NCBI RefSeq assembly: GCF_008704715.1
Contig: NZ_CP023689.1
Location: 6,634,001-6,698,000 of the forward strand
Source of the DNA: Streptomyces chartreusis
GTDB lineage: Bacteria; Actinomycetota; Actinomycetes; Streptomycetales; Streptomycetaceae
Length of the DNA stretch: 64,000 bases
Direction: 5' to 3'
The position numbers were made by a program, and so were the translations under genes. The notes under the pieces are model-generated. The model had not been told where the DNA came from. It did not search any database and saw nothing but the letters and a program-made list of their open reading frames with translations. Below, in pieces: positions 52,370 through 61,985 of this stretch (position 1 is its first letter; every line of letters starts with the position of its first letter).

Positions 52370-53800
52370 TCAGGAGATCGTGCGCGGCAGACGCAGGCTG
52401 AGCAGGCCCGTCAGCGCCACACCGGCCAGCTGGACCAGCAGCGTCGTCACCAGGGCGTCCCGCATGCCCGCCCCCGGGACGAGGGAGAGGAACAGCGTGC
52501 CGAGGGTCGCCACACCCAACGCCAGCGCCGACTGCTGGGTCGTGATCATCACCCCGCTGCCCACGCCCGCCCTGGCCGGCGGCACCTCGGAGAGCACGAT
52601 CCGGAAGACGACCGGGAGTTGGAGGGCCTGGCCCGCACCGGCGATCGCCGCGCCCGGCAGCAGTCCGAGCAGGCCGAGGTCCGGCCAGGAACGCCAGGCG
52701 GCCAGGGCTATCAGTGCCACGCCGACGCCCTGGATCGCGGCACCGGCGGTCACGATCCGGGTGCCGTACCGGGCCACGAGCCGCGGACCGGCGAGCGAGA
52801 CGAAGAAGAACGCCACCGCCATCGGCACCAGCGCAAGACCCGCCCCGACCGGACCGAGTCCCGCACCCTGCTGCAACGCCACCGCGATCACGAACATGAA
52901 GCCGCTGAAGCCGATCGAGAACGGCACGATCATCACCAGACCGCGGCGCAGCGACAGCAGGGCGAACAGACTCGGCGGCACGAGCGGCGTACGGCCCTTG
53001 CGGTCCGCCCCGCGCTCCACCGCGTAGAACGCCGCCGCCACGAACGGGAACGCCGCCAGCGACAGCCACGTCCACAGCGGCCAGCCCGCCGCCCGGCCCT
53101 CGGTGAGCGGGGCAAGCAGCGCGATCAGGGCGGCGGCGAGCAGGACCGTGCCGGGGCCGTCGAGCGGCTCCGGGTGCTGGGAGCGGGTCTCGGGGACCGT
53201 GCGGGCGGCCAGGAACAGGCCGACGAGGACGACGGGCACGTTCACCAGGAACACCGAGCGCCAGCCGGTGCCCCAGACGTCCGCCGCGACCAGGACGCCG
53301 CCGAGGATCTGCCCGGCGACCATCGACAGGCCGGCCGTCGCGCCGTACAGGCCCATGGCCTTCGCCCGGCGCGGGCCGCTGGTGGCCGCCTGGATGGTGG
53401 CCAGCACCTGCGGCAGCATCGCCGCGGACGCCGCGCCCTGCGCGACCCGCGCCGCGACTAGCGTCCACGCGCTGGGCGCGAGGCCGCACGCCAGCGAGGT
53501 CAGCCCGAAGGCCGCCATGCCCCCGAGGAAGAGCCGTCGCCGGCCGAACAGGTCGCCGAGCCGCCCGCCGAGGACGAGCAGCACGGCGTACGCCAACCCG
53601 TAGCCCGCCACGACCAGTTCGAGCACGGCCTCGCTCGCCGCGAGGTCGTGGCCGATGGTGGGCAGGGCCACGTTGACGATGAAGAAGTCGATGAGGGGAA
53701 GTGCCGCCGCGAGCAGCACCGTGAACAGGCCGAGGCCACCGAGCGAGGGCGCCACCGCGGTGGCCCGGTCGGCCTTGTGCGAAGTGATGGTTTCGGTCAC
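52370..53800 (-). CDS. MFS transporter, DHA2 (14-helix) drug exporter type
   Basis: 476 residues with about 14 membrane segments. Motif A GGRLGDLFGRRRLFLGG, the DHA2 N-terminal ALPLIDFFIVNVALPTIG (motif D) and motif C-like AGLSMVAGQILGGVLV are present. Proton-coupled export of drugs or metabolites. GTG 53800 starts the conserved frame; a GTG two codons upstream is possible. Divergent from an XRE regulator with an intervening palindrome. Confidence 0.9.
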   Translation of the reverse strand: MTETITSHKADRATAVAPSLGGLGLFTVLLAAALPLIDFFIVNVALPTIGHDLAASEAVLELVVAGYGLAYAVLLVLGGRLGDLFGRRRLFLGGMAAFGLTSLACGLAPSAWTLVAARVAQGAASAAMLPQVLATIQAATSGPRRAKAMGLYGATAGLSMVAGQILGGVLVAADVWGTGWRSVFLVNVPVVLVGLFLAARTVPETRSQHPEPLDGPGTVLLAAALIALLAPLTEGRAAGWPLWTWLSLAAFPFVAAAFYAVERGADRKGRTPLVPPSLFALLSLRRGLVMIVPFSIGFSGFMFVIAVALQQGAGLGPVGAGLALVPMAVAFFFVSLAGPRLVARYGTRIVTAGAAIQGVGVALIALAAWRSWPDLGLLGLLPGAAIAGAGQALQLPVVFRIVLSEVPPARAGVGSGVMITTQQSALALGVATLGTLFLSLVPGAGMRDALVTTLLVQLAGVALTGLLSLRLPRTIS

Positions 53801-53827
53801 GCTCACCAGGCTGCGACGATCCTGAGA

Positions 53828-53864
53828 CTGGTACCAGAGTGTCCTTATCCTGGTAGCGGAACCA
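53828..53864. promoter_or_regulatory. Palindromes between MFS and XRE genes, candidate operator
   Basis: CTGGTACCAG (53828-53837) is a perfect palindrome and TGGT-N6-ACCA (53851-53864) an inverted repeat with the same half-site. The pair sits in the 110-base divergent promoter region of the MFS gene and the regulator. Confidence 0.4.
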
Positions 53865-53910
53865 CCTGGAAACAGGGTCGGGGAAGCGGCAGGCTGGAGG
53901 GATGACGACC

Positions 53911-54828
53911 ATGGCGCAGCAGACGACGGCGACCGCGGACGGCTCGCACGGTACGGCCGCCTCGGCGGTCCGCCGCCATGAACTCGCCGCCTTCCTGCGT
54001 CACCGCCGCGAGCACATCGCCCCCGAGCAGGTCGGCCTGCCCCGCGGGAGCCGACGCCGCACACCCGGCCTGCGCCGCGAGGAGGTCGCCCACCTCGCCG
54101 CGGTCGGCGTCACCTGGTACACGTGGCTGGAGCAGGCCCGCGACATCCAGGTCTCCGTCCAGGTCCTCGACGCCCTCGCCCGCACCCTGATGCTCGACCC
54201 CAGCGAGCGGTCGCATCTTTTCCAGCTGGCCGGCGCGGTGGACCCCACACCGGCGACGGCCTGCCCGTCGGTGACGCCCGCGATGCGGGCCGTACTGGAA
54301 CAGCTGGAGCCGTATCCGGCGTGCCTGCAGAACAGCCGGTACGACATCCTCGCCCACAACCGCACCTACGGCCTGCTGCTCTGCGACCTGGAGGCGGTGC
54401 CGCCCGAGGACCGCAACTGCATGATCCTGTCGTACACCAACCAGGACTGGCAGTCCTCGATCGTGCACCTGGAGGAGACCCAGCGCCTCATGGCCGCCCG
54501 CTTCCGGGCCGCCATGGCCGGTCATCTCGGCGAGCCCGCCTGGAAGATGCTCCTGGGACGCCTGCGCACCGAGTCCCCCGCGTTCCGCGAGGTGTGGGAG
54601 CGCCACGAGGTGGTGTCCCACCGCAGCAAGCGCAAGGAGTTCCTCAACCGCCACGTCGGCCGAATCCTGGTCGACCACACCGACCTGTGGCTGAGCCCGG
54701 ACGTGGGCCCGAGGATGGTGACCTACGTCCCGGCGGACGAGGAGTCGAGAGTACGTCTGGAGAAGCTGCACGAAATCGCCCTCAAAGGGGCGCGGGGAAC
54801 TGCGCGACCAGCCCCCACTCACCGATAG
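53911..54828 (+). CDS. XRE-family regulator, MmyB-like ligand-binding domain
   Basis: 305 residues. Helix-turn-helix region LAAFLRHRREHIAPEQVGLPRGSRRRTPGLRREEVAHLAAVGVTWYTWLEQARDIQVS is typical of the MmyB group, followed by a PAS-like MmyB domain (YDILAHNRTYGLLLCDLEAVPPEDRNCMILSY). GGAGG at 53896-53900 is 10 bases before ATG 53911 and only one base before ATG 53902. The last residues (KGARGTARPAPTHR) are encoded by a dispersed repeat that also supplies the stop region. Probably represses the divergent MFS gene. Confidence 0.88.
   Translation: MAQQTTATADGSHGTAASAVRRHELAAFLRHRREHIAPEQVGLPRGSRRRTPGLRREEVAHLAAVGVTWYTWLEQARDIQVSVQVLDALARTLMLDPSERSHLFQLAGAVDPTPATACPSVTPAMRAVLEQLEPYPACLQNSRYDILAHNRTYGLLLCDLEAVPPEDRNCMILSYTNQDWQSSIVHLEETQRLMAARFRAAMAGHLGEPAWKMLLGRLRTESPAFREVWERHEVVSHRSKRKEFLNRHVGRILVDHTDLWLSPDVGPRMVTYVPADEESRVRLEKLHEIALKGARGTARPAPTHR
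54786..54816 (-). repeat. Dispersed Streptomyces 3'-end repeat forming a protein tail
   Basis: Minus-strand copy of GGGCTGGTCGCGCAGTTCCC with CGCGCCCCT end, the family seen at 515 and 46023. It overlaps the last codons of the XRE gene, extending the protein by about ten Arg/Ala/Pro-rich residues. Confidence 0.65.
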
Positions 54829-54836
54829 CCGCCGAA

Positions 54837-56282
54837 CTACGCGACAACCCTCGACGCATCGCGAATCTCAGGTGCCGCCAGCGTCTCGGCCGCACGTTCA
54901 GCCGTGCCCCGCGCCCACCGCCCACTCGTGACCAGGCCCACGACGAGAACCAGAGCCCCACACCCGGTGAGCACCCACCACCCCGGACCGGCGGCGGCCA
55001 CGAACGACTCCTTGTACGAGGACGAACCGATCCCCGCCGCCAGCACCGCCCCGATCACCGCCACCCCCAGCGTCTGCCCCAGCTGACGGCTGGTGGAGGC
55101 GACGGCGGCCGCGACCCCGGCCTGGGCCCGCGGCATCCCCGACACCGCCGTATTGGTGATCGGCGCGTTCACGAACCCGAACCCGATGCCGAACAGCACG
55201 TACCCGAGCAGCAGCGTGACATTGGACGTCTCCGCCTCGAACAGCGCGAACAGCGCGCAGCTCGTCGTCATCGCGACGCCCGCGACCAGCAGCGGCAGCC
55301 GCGGCCCCCGGCTGCCGACCAGCCGCCCGGACAGCGGCGCGCACAGGAACATCGGCGTCGCCATCGGCAGCATCCACAGCCCCGCGTGCAGCGCGTCCAG
55401 GCCGCGCACGTTCTGCAGGTACAGCGTCGACAGGAACAGGAATCCGCCCAGCCCGGCGAACGCGCCGATCGCGATCACCGTGGCCCCGCTGAACGGCGCC
55501 GACCGGAAGAACCGCAGGTCGATCAGGGGCTCGGCACGGCGCGGCTCGTACCAGAGGAGGCCGAGCAGGGCCGCCGCCGCGACCCCCGCGAACGGCAGCA
55601 CCGAGCCGAACCCGGCGTTCGGCGCCTCGATGATCGCGTACGTCAGCGCGCCGAACAGCGCGATCACCAGGAGCTGGCCCACGGGGTCCAGCCGGCGGGC
55701 CTTGGGCGCCCTGGACTCGGGGACGAAGCGGAGGGTGAGCAGGAGGGCGGTCAGGCCCACCGGAAGGTTGACCCAGAAGATCGCGCGCCAGTCGACCGCG
55801 TCCACGAGCAGACCCCCGACCAGCGGTCCCGCGGCCATCGAGATGCCGACGACACCGCCCCACACGCCGATTGCCCGGGCCCGTTCACGCGGGTCGGTGA
55901 AGGTGTTGGTGATGATCGACATCGCGACCGGGTTGAGCATCGAACCGCCGACCGCCTGCACCATCCGGAAGACGATCAGCGAGTCGAGGGTCGGTGCCGC
56001 CGAGCACAGGGCCGAGCCGATGGTGAACAGGATCAGGCCGGTCATGAAGACGCGTTTGCGGCCGATCCGGTCCGCCGTGGAGCCGGCCAGCATCAGCAGC
56101 GAGGCCAGGACGAGGGTGTACGCGTCGATCGTCCACTGCAGACCCGACGTGCTCGCGCCGAGATCGCGCTGCATCGCGGGGAGGGAGACGTTGAGGGCCG
56201 TGGTGTCGAGGCTCACGATCAGCAGGCTCATGCAGCAGATCGCGAGGACCAGCACTCGGCGGCGTGGGCTGAGCTCCGGCAT
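54837..56282 (-). CDS. MFS transporter, DHA2 family
   Basis: 481 residues with about 14 membrane segments. Motif D LIVSLDTTALNVSLPAMQRDLG, motif A AGSTADRIGRKRVFMTGL, motif C GVVGISMAAGPLVGGLLV. Similar to EmrB/QacA-type drug exporters and to actinobacterial antibiotic exporters. ATG 56282 lies close to the divergent dusB gene. Convergent with the XRE gene, 8 bases between stops. No dedicated regulator is adjacent on its 5' side. Confidence 0.9.
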   Translation of the reverse strand: MPELSPRRRVLVLAICCMSLLIVSLDTTALNVSLPAMQRDLGASTSGLQWTIDAYTLVLASLLMLAGSTADRIGRKRVFMTGLILFTIGSALCSAAPTLDSLIVFRMVQAVGGSMLNPVAMSIITNTFTDPRERARAIGVWGGVVGISMAAGPLVGGLLVDAVDWRAIFWVNLPVGLTALLLTLRFVPESRAPKARRLDPVGQLLVIALFGALTYAIIEAPNAGFGSVLPFAGVAAAALLGLLWYEPRRAEPLIDLRFFRSAPFSGATVIAIGAFAGLGGFLFLSTLYLQNVRGLDALHAGLWMLPMATPMFLCAPLSGRLVGSRGPRLPLLVAGVAMTTSCALFALFEAETSNVTLLLGYVLFGIGFGFVNAPITNTAVSGMPRAQAGVAAAVASTSRQLGQTLGVAVIGAVLAAGIGSSSYKESFVAAAGPGWWVLTGCGALVLVVGLVTSGRWARGTAERAAETLAAPEIRDASRVVA

Positions 56283-56346
56283 CCTTGAATAGTACGCCTA
56301 ACTAATGAATTTAGCCGCACCCGGTCCGGTACGTGAGAATGGGTGG

Positions 56347-57489
56347 ATGCCCACGACCGCCTCGCCGTTGCAGATCGGCCCCCACACCGTCCAGCCGCCC
56401 GTCGTCCTCGCCCCCATGGCCGGGATCACGAACGCGCCCTTCCGCACCCTGTGCAGGGAGTTCAGCGGCGGCAAGGGGCTGTTCGTCAGCGAGATGATCA
56501 CGACCCGGGCGCTGGTCGAGCGCAACGAGAAGACCATGCAGCTGATCCACTTCGACGCGACCGAGAAGCCGCGCTCGATCCAGCTGTACGGCGTCGACCC
56601 CGCCACCGTCGGCAAGGCCGTCCGCATGATCGCGGAGGAGGGCCTGGCCGATCACATCGACCTGAACTTCGGCTGCCCGGTGCCGAAGGTGACCCGCAAG
56701 GGCGGCGGCTCCGCGCTGCCGTTCAAGCGGAACCTGCTGCGGGCGATCCTGCGGGAGGCCGTCAGCGGGGCCGGTGACCTGCCGGTCACTATGAAGATGC
56801 GCAAGGGCATCGACGACGACCACATCACCTACCTCGACGCCGGTCGGATCGCCGTCGAGGAGGGCGTCACCGCCATCGCGCTGCACGGCCGCACCGCCGC
56901 CCAGCACTACGGCGGCACCGCCGACTGGGACGCCATCGCGCGCCTGAAGGAGCATGTGCCGGAGATCCCCGTGCTCGGCAACGGCGACATCTGGTCCGCC
57001 GAGGACGCGGTGCGGATGGTGCGCGAGACCGGCTGCGACGGCGTGGTCGTCGGACGCGGATGCCTCGGGCGGCCCTGGCTGTTCTCCGACCTGGTCGCGG
57101 TCTTCGAGGGACGTGCCCAGGACATCGCTCGCCCTACGCTGCGTGAGGTCGCCGACGTCATGGTCCGGCACGCCACGCTGCTCGGCGAGTGGATCGGCGA
57201 CGAGGCGCGCGGTGTCATCGACTTCCGCAAGCACGTCGCCTGGTACCTCAAGGGCTTCGCGGTCGGCTCCGAGATGCGCAAGCGCCTCGCGATCACGTCC
57301 TCGCTCCAGGAGCTGCGCGGCGGTCTCGACGAGCTGGACCTCGACCAGCCCTGGCCCTCCGGTGCGGACGGGCCCCGCGGCCGTACGTCCGGCAACAACC
57401 GGGTGGTGCTGCCGGACGGCTGGCTGAAGGACCCCTACGACTGCGCCGGCGTCGGCGAGGACGCGGAGCTGGACACCTCCGGGGGCTGA
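56347..57489 (+). CDS. dusB: tRNA-dihydrouridine synthase DusB
   Basis: 380 residues. FMN enzyme that reduces specific uridines in tRNA. Signature: VVLAPMAGITNAPFRTLCREF, DLNFGCPVPKVTRKGGGSAL with the catalytic Cys, then ALHGRTAAQHYGGTADWDAI and VLGNGDIWSAEDAVRMV ... VVVGRGCLGRPWLF for FMN phosphate binding. The C-terminal helical domain binds tRNA. Start at ATG 56347; the preceding TACGTGAGAAT resembles a -10 close to the start. Confidence 0.95.
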   Translation: MPTTASPLQIGPHTVQPPVVLAPMAGITNAPFRTLCREFSGGKGLFVSEMITTRALVERNEKTMQLIHFDATEKPRSIQLYGVDPATVGKAVRMIAEEGLADHIDLNFGCPVPKVTRKGGGSALPFKRNLLRAILREAVSGAGDLPVTMKMRKGIDDDHITYLDAGRIAVEEGVTAIALHGRTAAQHYGGTADWDAIARLKEHVPEIPVLGNGDIWSAEDAVRMVRETGCDGVVVGRGCLGRPWLFSDLVAVFEGRAQDIARPTLREVADVMVRHATLLGEWIGDEARGVIDFRKHVAWYLKGFAVGSEMRKRLAITSSLQELRGGLDELDLDQPWPSGADGPRGRTSGNNRVVLPDGWLKDPYDCAGVGEDAELDTSGG

Positions 57490-57517
57490 CGGGCCGGCCG
57501 GGTGCGGTCCGGCGGGG

Positions 57518-59755
57518 CTACTTCGACGGGTTCGGCGTGGAGCCGTAGGCCGTCAGGAAGCGGTCCCGGAAGGAGCTCATCTTCCACACCGGGGCCTTGG
57601 ACGCGGGCTGGAGGCCGTCCGTCCAGTTCCAGTCGGCGATCTTGTCCAGCACCTTCGGGTCCTTCGCGACGATCGAGATAGGCACGTCCCGGCTGGCCCT
57701 GACGCCGCTGACCCGGGACATCGGCTGGTGGTCGCCCAGGAAGACGAGGACGGTGTCGTCGGTGCCGTAGCGCTCCAGCCACTGGGTGAGGCTGGTGACG
57801 GAGTACGAGACGGACTTGCCGTACTCCTGCTTGGAGCGGGTGGAGTCGGAGATGATGTCTCCCGGCTTCACGCCCGCCTTCTGGATGGACTTGAAGACCG
57901 AGCCGTCGCCCAGGTCGTCCCAGTCGACCATCTTCGGGATCGGGGCCCAGGGCTGGTGGCTTGAGGTCAGGATGATCTCCGACATCAGGGGCTTGTCGCG
58001 CTCCTTGCCGTGCACCTGGCGCTGGAAGGCTTCCAGGGCGTACTGGTCGGGCATCGTCGACCAGCTGAACTTCGGTCCCTTGTAGCCGAGTTGGAAGGCG
58101 TTGTAGACCTTGTCCAGGCCGTAGTACTTCTGTTCCGGCCAGCTCTTCTGCACGCCGGGCATCACGCCGACCGTGTCCCATTCGCCGGTCTTCTTGAAGA
58201 CCTTGGTGAGGCTGAGGTGGTCGCTTGCCATGACCGTGCGGTAGCGCTGCTGGTTGTCGATCCACAGGCCGGACAGGGTGGTGGAGTGGCCCAGCCAGCT
58301 GTTGCCGCCGAACGTCGCCGACGTCAGCCAGCCGCTCTTCGCGTGGAAGCCGGCCTTCGCCAGGGCCTTCGTGCTGGTGTCGAGCGTGTTCGTGACGCCG
58401 GGGGCGATCTCCGGGTCCTCGATCGCGCTGCGGCCGTAGCTCTCGATGAAGGTGAAGACGATGTCCTTGCCGCGCAGGTCGGGGACGAGCTGGGCGGGCG
58501 GTGTGCTGCCGAAGGTGTCGGCCTTCGCGTCCTTGGCGAACTGTGCCTCGTCGCGCAGGGTGTCCAGGGCGCGGTGGGCGTGCACCTTGACGACGCCGGC
58601 GGTGTGGTCGGCGGCGATCGGCACGCCGGCGATCTGGACGCCGAACGCCGTGCAGGTGATCCAGACGGTGCCGGCCATCAGGGCGCCCTTGGACGCGTTC
58701 GCCTTGTGCCGGGCCAGGAGGTTGGCGATGTGGACGGTGGCGAGGGCGACCAGGGTTATCAGGACCACGGCGAGGAGTATCGCGCCGACCGTGAGCAGCA
58801 CCGCGGTGGATCCGCCCATCGAGTCCTGCATGTACGACTGGGCGTCGTCGAGGAGTTCCCAGTCCAGGATGATGTTGAAGTGCCGGCCCAGGTACTCGTT
58901 GAAGCCCATGTCCAGGACGTTGAGGACGGTGAGGGCGCCGAGGGCCGCGCCGGATATCGCCGCGGTGATCAGGCGGGGGCGGCGGGGGAGGCTGAGGAGT
59001 ACGGCGGCGCCGATGACCGCTTCCGCGGGGAGGCGGACGAACTCCCGGAGTCTGAGGTTGCCGAGGGTGTTCGGCATCTGGAGGCAGACGTAGATGAGGG
59101 CGGCGGCGAGGAGGGCGAGGGCCCAGCGGAGGTAAGTCCGCCGCCACCCTTCGTCCGCGACCGATTCCCTCCCACCCGCCCCACCCATGACACTCTCGTC
59201 GCCGGGTGCGGGTGGCCCCAGCGGGGGCAGATCGCCGTCGGCGCCCGCGGGAGTCCGTCCGCCTGCCGAGGGCTCGTCGCCATCCGCGGGTGCGAGACCC
59301 CGGTCGTCCGCCGAAGCCTCCTCTGTGTCCCCGGGGCCGCTGGGCCTGTCGCCCGTCGAGGACTCGTCGTCGGCGGGCGCGGGATCGAGGGTCCGGGCGC
59401 CCGCCGTCGAGGGCTCGTCGGCGTTGGCGGCCGCGGCTTCGAGCGCCCGCGGGTCGTCCGAAGGCTCCTCTGCGTCCGCGGGGTCGCGGGGCCCGTCGCC
59501 CGTCGAGGGCTTGTCGGCGTTGGCGTCGGCGGCCTTGGGGTCGAGGGGGCGGTCGTCTGCCGAGGGTTGGTCTGTGGCCGTGGGGGCGTCGGGCCCGTCG
59601 TCCACCGAGGGCTTGTCGTCGGCGGCGGGCGTGGGCTCGGGTGACGCCTGGCCGTCCGTTGAGGGCTCTTCCGAGGGGTTCTTGTCGGTCGGGGCCTTGT
59701 CGGTCAAGTCGTCGTTCTTGCTGATGGATTGACGAAAGCGCGTGAAGACAGGCAC
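57518..59755 (-). CDS. LTA-synthase-family sulfatase with long disordered N terminus
   Basis: 745 residues. Residues 10-200 are low complexity, dominated by Asp, Pro, Ser and Glu in repeated P-S-x-D-x-x-P units. Four or five membrane segments follow (about 215-430), then an extracellular sulfatase/phosphotransferase domain: DIVFTFIESYGRSA metal site, NSWLGHSTTLSG nucleophile region and VFLGDHQPM metal-binding Asp-His. Family members transfer phosphoglycerol or hydrolyse phospho/sulfo-esters at the cell surface. GTG 59755 follows GAAGGA. The acidic extension would lie in the cytoplasm. Confidence 0.82.
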   Translation of the reverse strand: MPVFTRFRQSISKNDDLTDKAPTDKNPSEEPSTDGQASPEPTPAADDKPSVDDGPDAPTATDQPSADDRPLDPKAADANADKPSTGDGPRDPADAEEPSDDPRALEAAAANADEPSTAGARTLDPAPADDESSTGDRPSGPGDTEEASADDRGLAPADGDEPSAGGRTPAGADGDLPPLGPPAPGDESVMGGAGGRESVADEGWRRTYLRWALALLAAALIYVCLQMPNTLGNLRLREFVRLPAEAVIGAAVLLSLPRRPRLITAAISGAALGALTVLNVLDMGFNEYLGRHFNIILDWELLDDAQSYMQDSMGGSTAVLLTVGAILLAVVLITLVALATVHIANLLARHKANASKGALMAGTVWITCTAFGVQIAGVPIAADHTAGVVKVHAHRALDTLRDEAQFAKDAKADTFGSTPPAQLVPDLRGKDIVFTFIESYGRSAIEDPEIAPGVTNTLDTSTKALAKAGFHAKSGWLTSATFGGNSWLGHSTTLSGLWIDNQQRYRTVMASDHLSLTKVFKKTGEWDTVGVMPGVQKSWPEQKYYGLDKVYNAFQLGYKGPKFSWSTMPDQYALEAFQRQVHGKERDKPLMSEIILTSSHQPWAPIPKMVDWDDLGDGSVFKSIQKAGVKPGDIISDSTRSKQEYGKSVSYSVTSLTQWLERYGTDDTVLVFLGDHQPMSRVSGVRASRDVPISIVAKDPKVLDKIADWNWTDGLQPASKAPVWKMSSFRDRFLTAYGSTPNPSK

Positions 59756-60044
59756 CCGAAGGTCCTTCCGTGCGAGGCCCCTGCTGGAGTTGTGGCGGGC
59801 CTCGCTGGGGAGGCTGGGGGCCCGCCATCTCCTCGTACGGGCTGGCCTGCACCTATGTTCAGCCCTCGAGCCCCAGCGCTCGGCAAACACCCGGCAAACG
59901 GCGGGCCAACAGGCTCGCGGGAGCGGCGGCCGCAGGTCGCACGAGCGTGCGGCCGCCGATGGTGATCAGCCCCCGCGTGCCCACCCGACCCCGGCGACGA
60001 GAGTTGTACGGGTGGGGCGGGTGGGGAGATGTGTCGAGGGGCCG
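59756..60044. other. Intergenic region, 289 bases
   Basis: Contains the leader of the sulfatase gene (minus strand) and the end of the next minus-strand unit. A stretch of relaxed base composition lies near 59855-59905. No convincing small gene, RNA or terminator was identified. Confidence 0.4.
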
Positions 60045-61985
60045 CTACGCGCCGCCCACCGCCGTCAGCAGAGCCAGTGGTGCCGCCGCCGAGCGCGACT
60101 CCCGTTCGCACGCGTGCGGATACGGCACCGGCTCCTCGTGGGTGTCGCGGCCGTACCCCGCCAGCACCTCCGGCAGCCGATGCCCCGTCGTCGTCGCCGC
60201 GTCGACCAGCGCGTGCGCCACCGTCCGGGCCTCGTCATGCAGGCCGTAGCGCGCCAGCCCCAGGCTGATCAGGGCGTTGTCGTGCGGCCAGACCGAGCCG
60301 CGGTGGTACGACAGGGGGTGGTAGGCAGGCTGACCGGAGGCCAGCGTGCGTACGCCCCAGCCTGAGAAGAAGTCCGGCTCCAGCAGCCGCCGGCCCACCA
60401 GCTCGCCGTACTCCTTGTCCAGCAGCCCGGACCAGAGCAGATGCCCGGCGTCGGACGCGAGGGCGTCCACCTGGCGGCCCTCGCCGTCCAGCGCCAGGGC
60501 CGGGAAGGAGTGCTCCGGCATCCAGAAGTCCCGCTGGAAACGGTCGCGCAGATCGCCCGCCGCCTGCTCCAGGAGCGCCGCGTACGTCAGGTCCTGCCAC
60601 ACCGTGCGGGCCAGCCACGCCGTGCGCCGCAGGGCGTCGTACGCATAGCCCTGGGCGCCCGCCGCCATCACCGGGCCGGCCGGCCGGGTGCCGTCGGAGG
60701 AACAGATCGCGCCGGGGGAGTCCTTCCAGTTCTGGTTGGCAAGGCCGCCCTGGTCGGCGCGGTACACCAGATAGCCGCGGGTGGTGAGGCCGCCGTGGTC
60801 CAGCATCCAGCCGATCGCGGCACGGGCGTGCGACTCCAGGCGCTGCGCCAGGGGCGTGTCCCCGGTCTGCTCCACATACGCGCCGAGCAGGATCAGGAAC
60901 AGCGGCGTCGCGTCCACGGAACCGTAGTAACGGCCGTACGGCACCTGCCCGAAGTGCGCCAGCTCGCCGTGCCGGACCTCGTGCACGATCTTGCCGGGCT
61001 GACAGACCCCGTCCGGTCCCGTCCGTGCCGTCGCCTGCGTCGCCGCCAGCGCGGGGAGGGTGGCCGCGGCGAGCCGGGGCCGGTAGGGCAGGGTGAAGAG
61101 CGAGGTGAGCAGGGCGTCCCGGCCCAGCAGCGTCAGGAACCAGGGGGCTCCGGCGGCCGGTACGCGCAGTTCCTCGCCGTCGGGGCCCGTCGCCGGGACC
61201 TGGAGCGCGGCGAGGTCGGCCAGGCCCCGCGCACAGGCCGCGGCGAGCTCGGGCCAGCCCGTCGGGAAGGCCACGCCCTCGACGAACTCGCCCTCTTGTG
61301 CGAGGAGTTGGGCGGAGAGGGCCGCGGGGGAGCGGGGTACGCGCAGGGCCCGTTTGTCGCCGTGCGGGCGGGCCATCACGCGCAGCGTCAGCTCCGTCGT
61401 GCCGTGCGGGTCGAGGTCCAGAGCCCACACCAGCCGGCGGGCACCGGTCCCGGTCTCCTCGACGGCGTCCGGCGCGGGCTCGGCCGTCACCGTCGTCACC
61501 GAGCGCCACTCGCCCCGCTGGTAGCTGAACTCCACGCCGTGATCGAGGGCCTGACGGCGGCGCTTGACGCCGGACTTGGCGTAGGTGCGGTGGTCCGAGC
61601 GCAGCTCGAACTGGTCGGTGAAGTCGGCGTCGACGGTCAGCGCGAGATGGATCGTCGTCGGCACCGGACGGTTGCTCGTCACACGGATCGCGTCGATGAA
61701 CGAGCCGTCCCCGACGGCCTGTTCGCGGAAGAGCGTGTACGCCGGAGGCTCGTCGCGTCCGCCGCGCGGCACCAGCACACAGCGTGCCGTGTCACCGTCG
61801 GCCACCGGCGAGAGCGTCTCGGGCACCGCACCGTCCACGGTGAGCTGCCAGCGGCTCAGATGCCTGGCGTCGCGTACGAATAACCCCTCCGGAGAGCCGG
61901 CGGCCCGTACGCCGCTGATGTCGCCGGCGTCGCCCACGGCGGCGAACGTACCCCCGTACACGAGCAGATGGTGACGGTCCGTCAT
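60045..61985 (-). CDS. Glycogen-debranching-type amylo-alpha-1,6-glucosidase-like protein
   Basis: 646 residues. N-terminal glycogen-debranching domain (LLVYGGTFAAVGDAGDISG ... GLFVRDARHLSRWQLTVDG) followed by an (alpha/alpha)6 barrel of the GH63/GH133 type: PWFLTLLGRDALLTSLFTL, GELAHFGQVPYGRYYGSVDATPLFLILLGAY with acidic residues at the active site, and YHRGSVWPHDNALISLGL. Likely acts on alpha-glucans or trehalose-related sugars. ATG 61985 overlaps the TGA of the upstream hydrolase (ATGA), so both are made together. Confidence 0.85.
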   Translation of the reverse strand: MTDRHHLLVYGGTFAAVGDAGDISGVRAAGSPEGLFVRDARHLSRWQLTVDGAVPETLSPVADGDTARCVLVPRGGRDEPPAYTLFREQAVGDGSFIDAIRVTSNRPVPTTIHLALTVDADFTDQFELRSDHRTYAKSGVKRRRQALDHGVEFSYQRGEWRSVTTVTAEPAPDAVEETGTGARRLVWALDLDPHGTTELTLRVMARPHGDKRALRVPRSPAALSAQLLAQEGEFVEGVAFPTGWPELAAACARGLADLAALQVPATGPDGEELRVPAAGAPWFLTLLGRDALLTSLFTLPYRPRLAAATLPALAATQATARTGPDGVCQPGKIVHEVRHGELAHFGQVPYGRYYGSVDATPLFLILLGAYVEQTGDTPLAQRLESHARAAIGWMLDHGGLTTRGYLVYRADQGGLANQNWKDSPGAICSSDGTRPAGPVMAAGAQGYAYDALRRTAWLARTVWQDLTYAALLEQAAGDLRDRFQRDFWMPEHSFPALALDGEGRQVDALASDAGHLLWSGLLDKEYGELVGRRLLEPDFFSGWGVRTLASGQPAYHPLSYHRGSVWPHDNALISLGLARYGLHDEARTVAHALVDAATTTGHRLPEVLAGYGRDTHEEPVPYPHACERESRSAAAPLALLTAVGGA

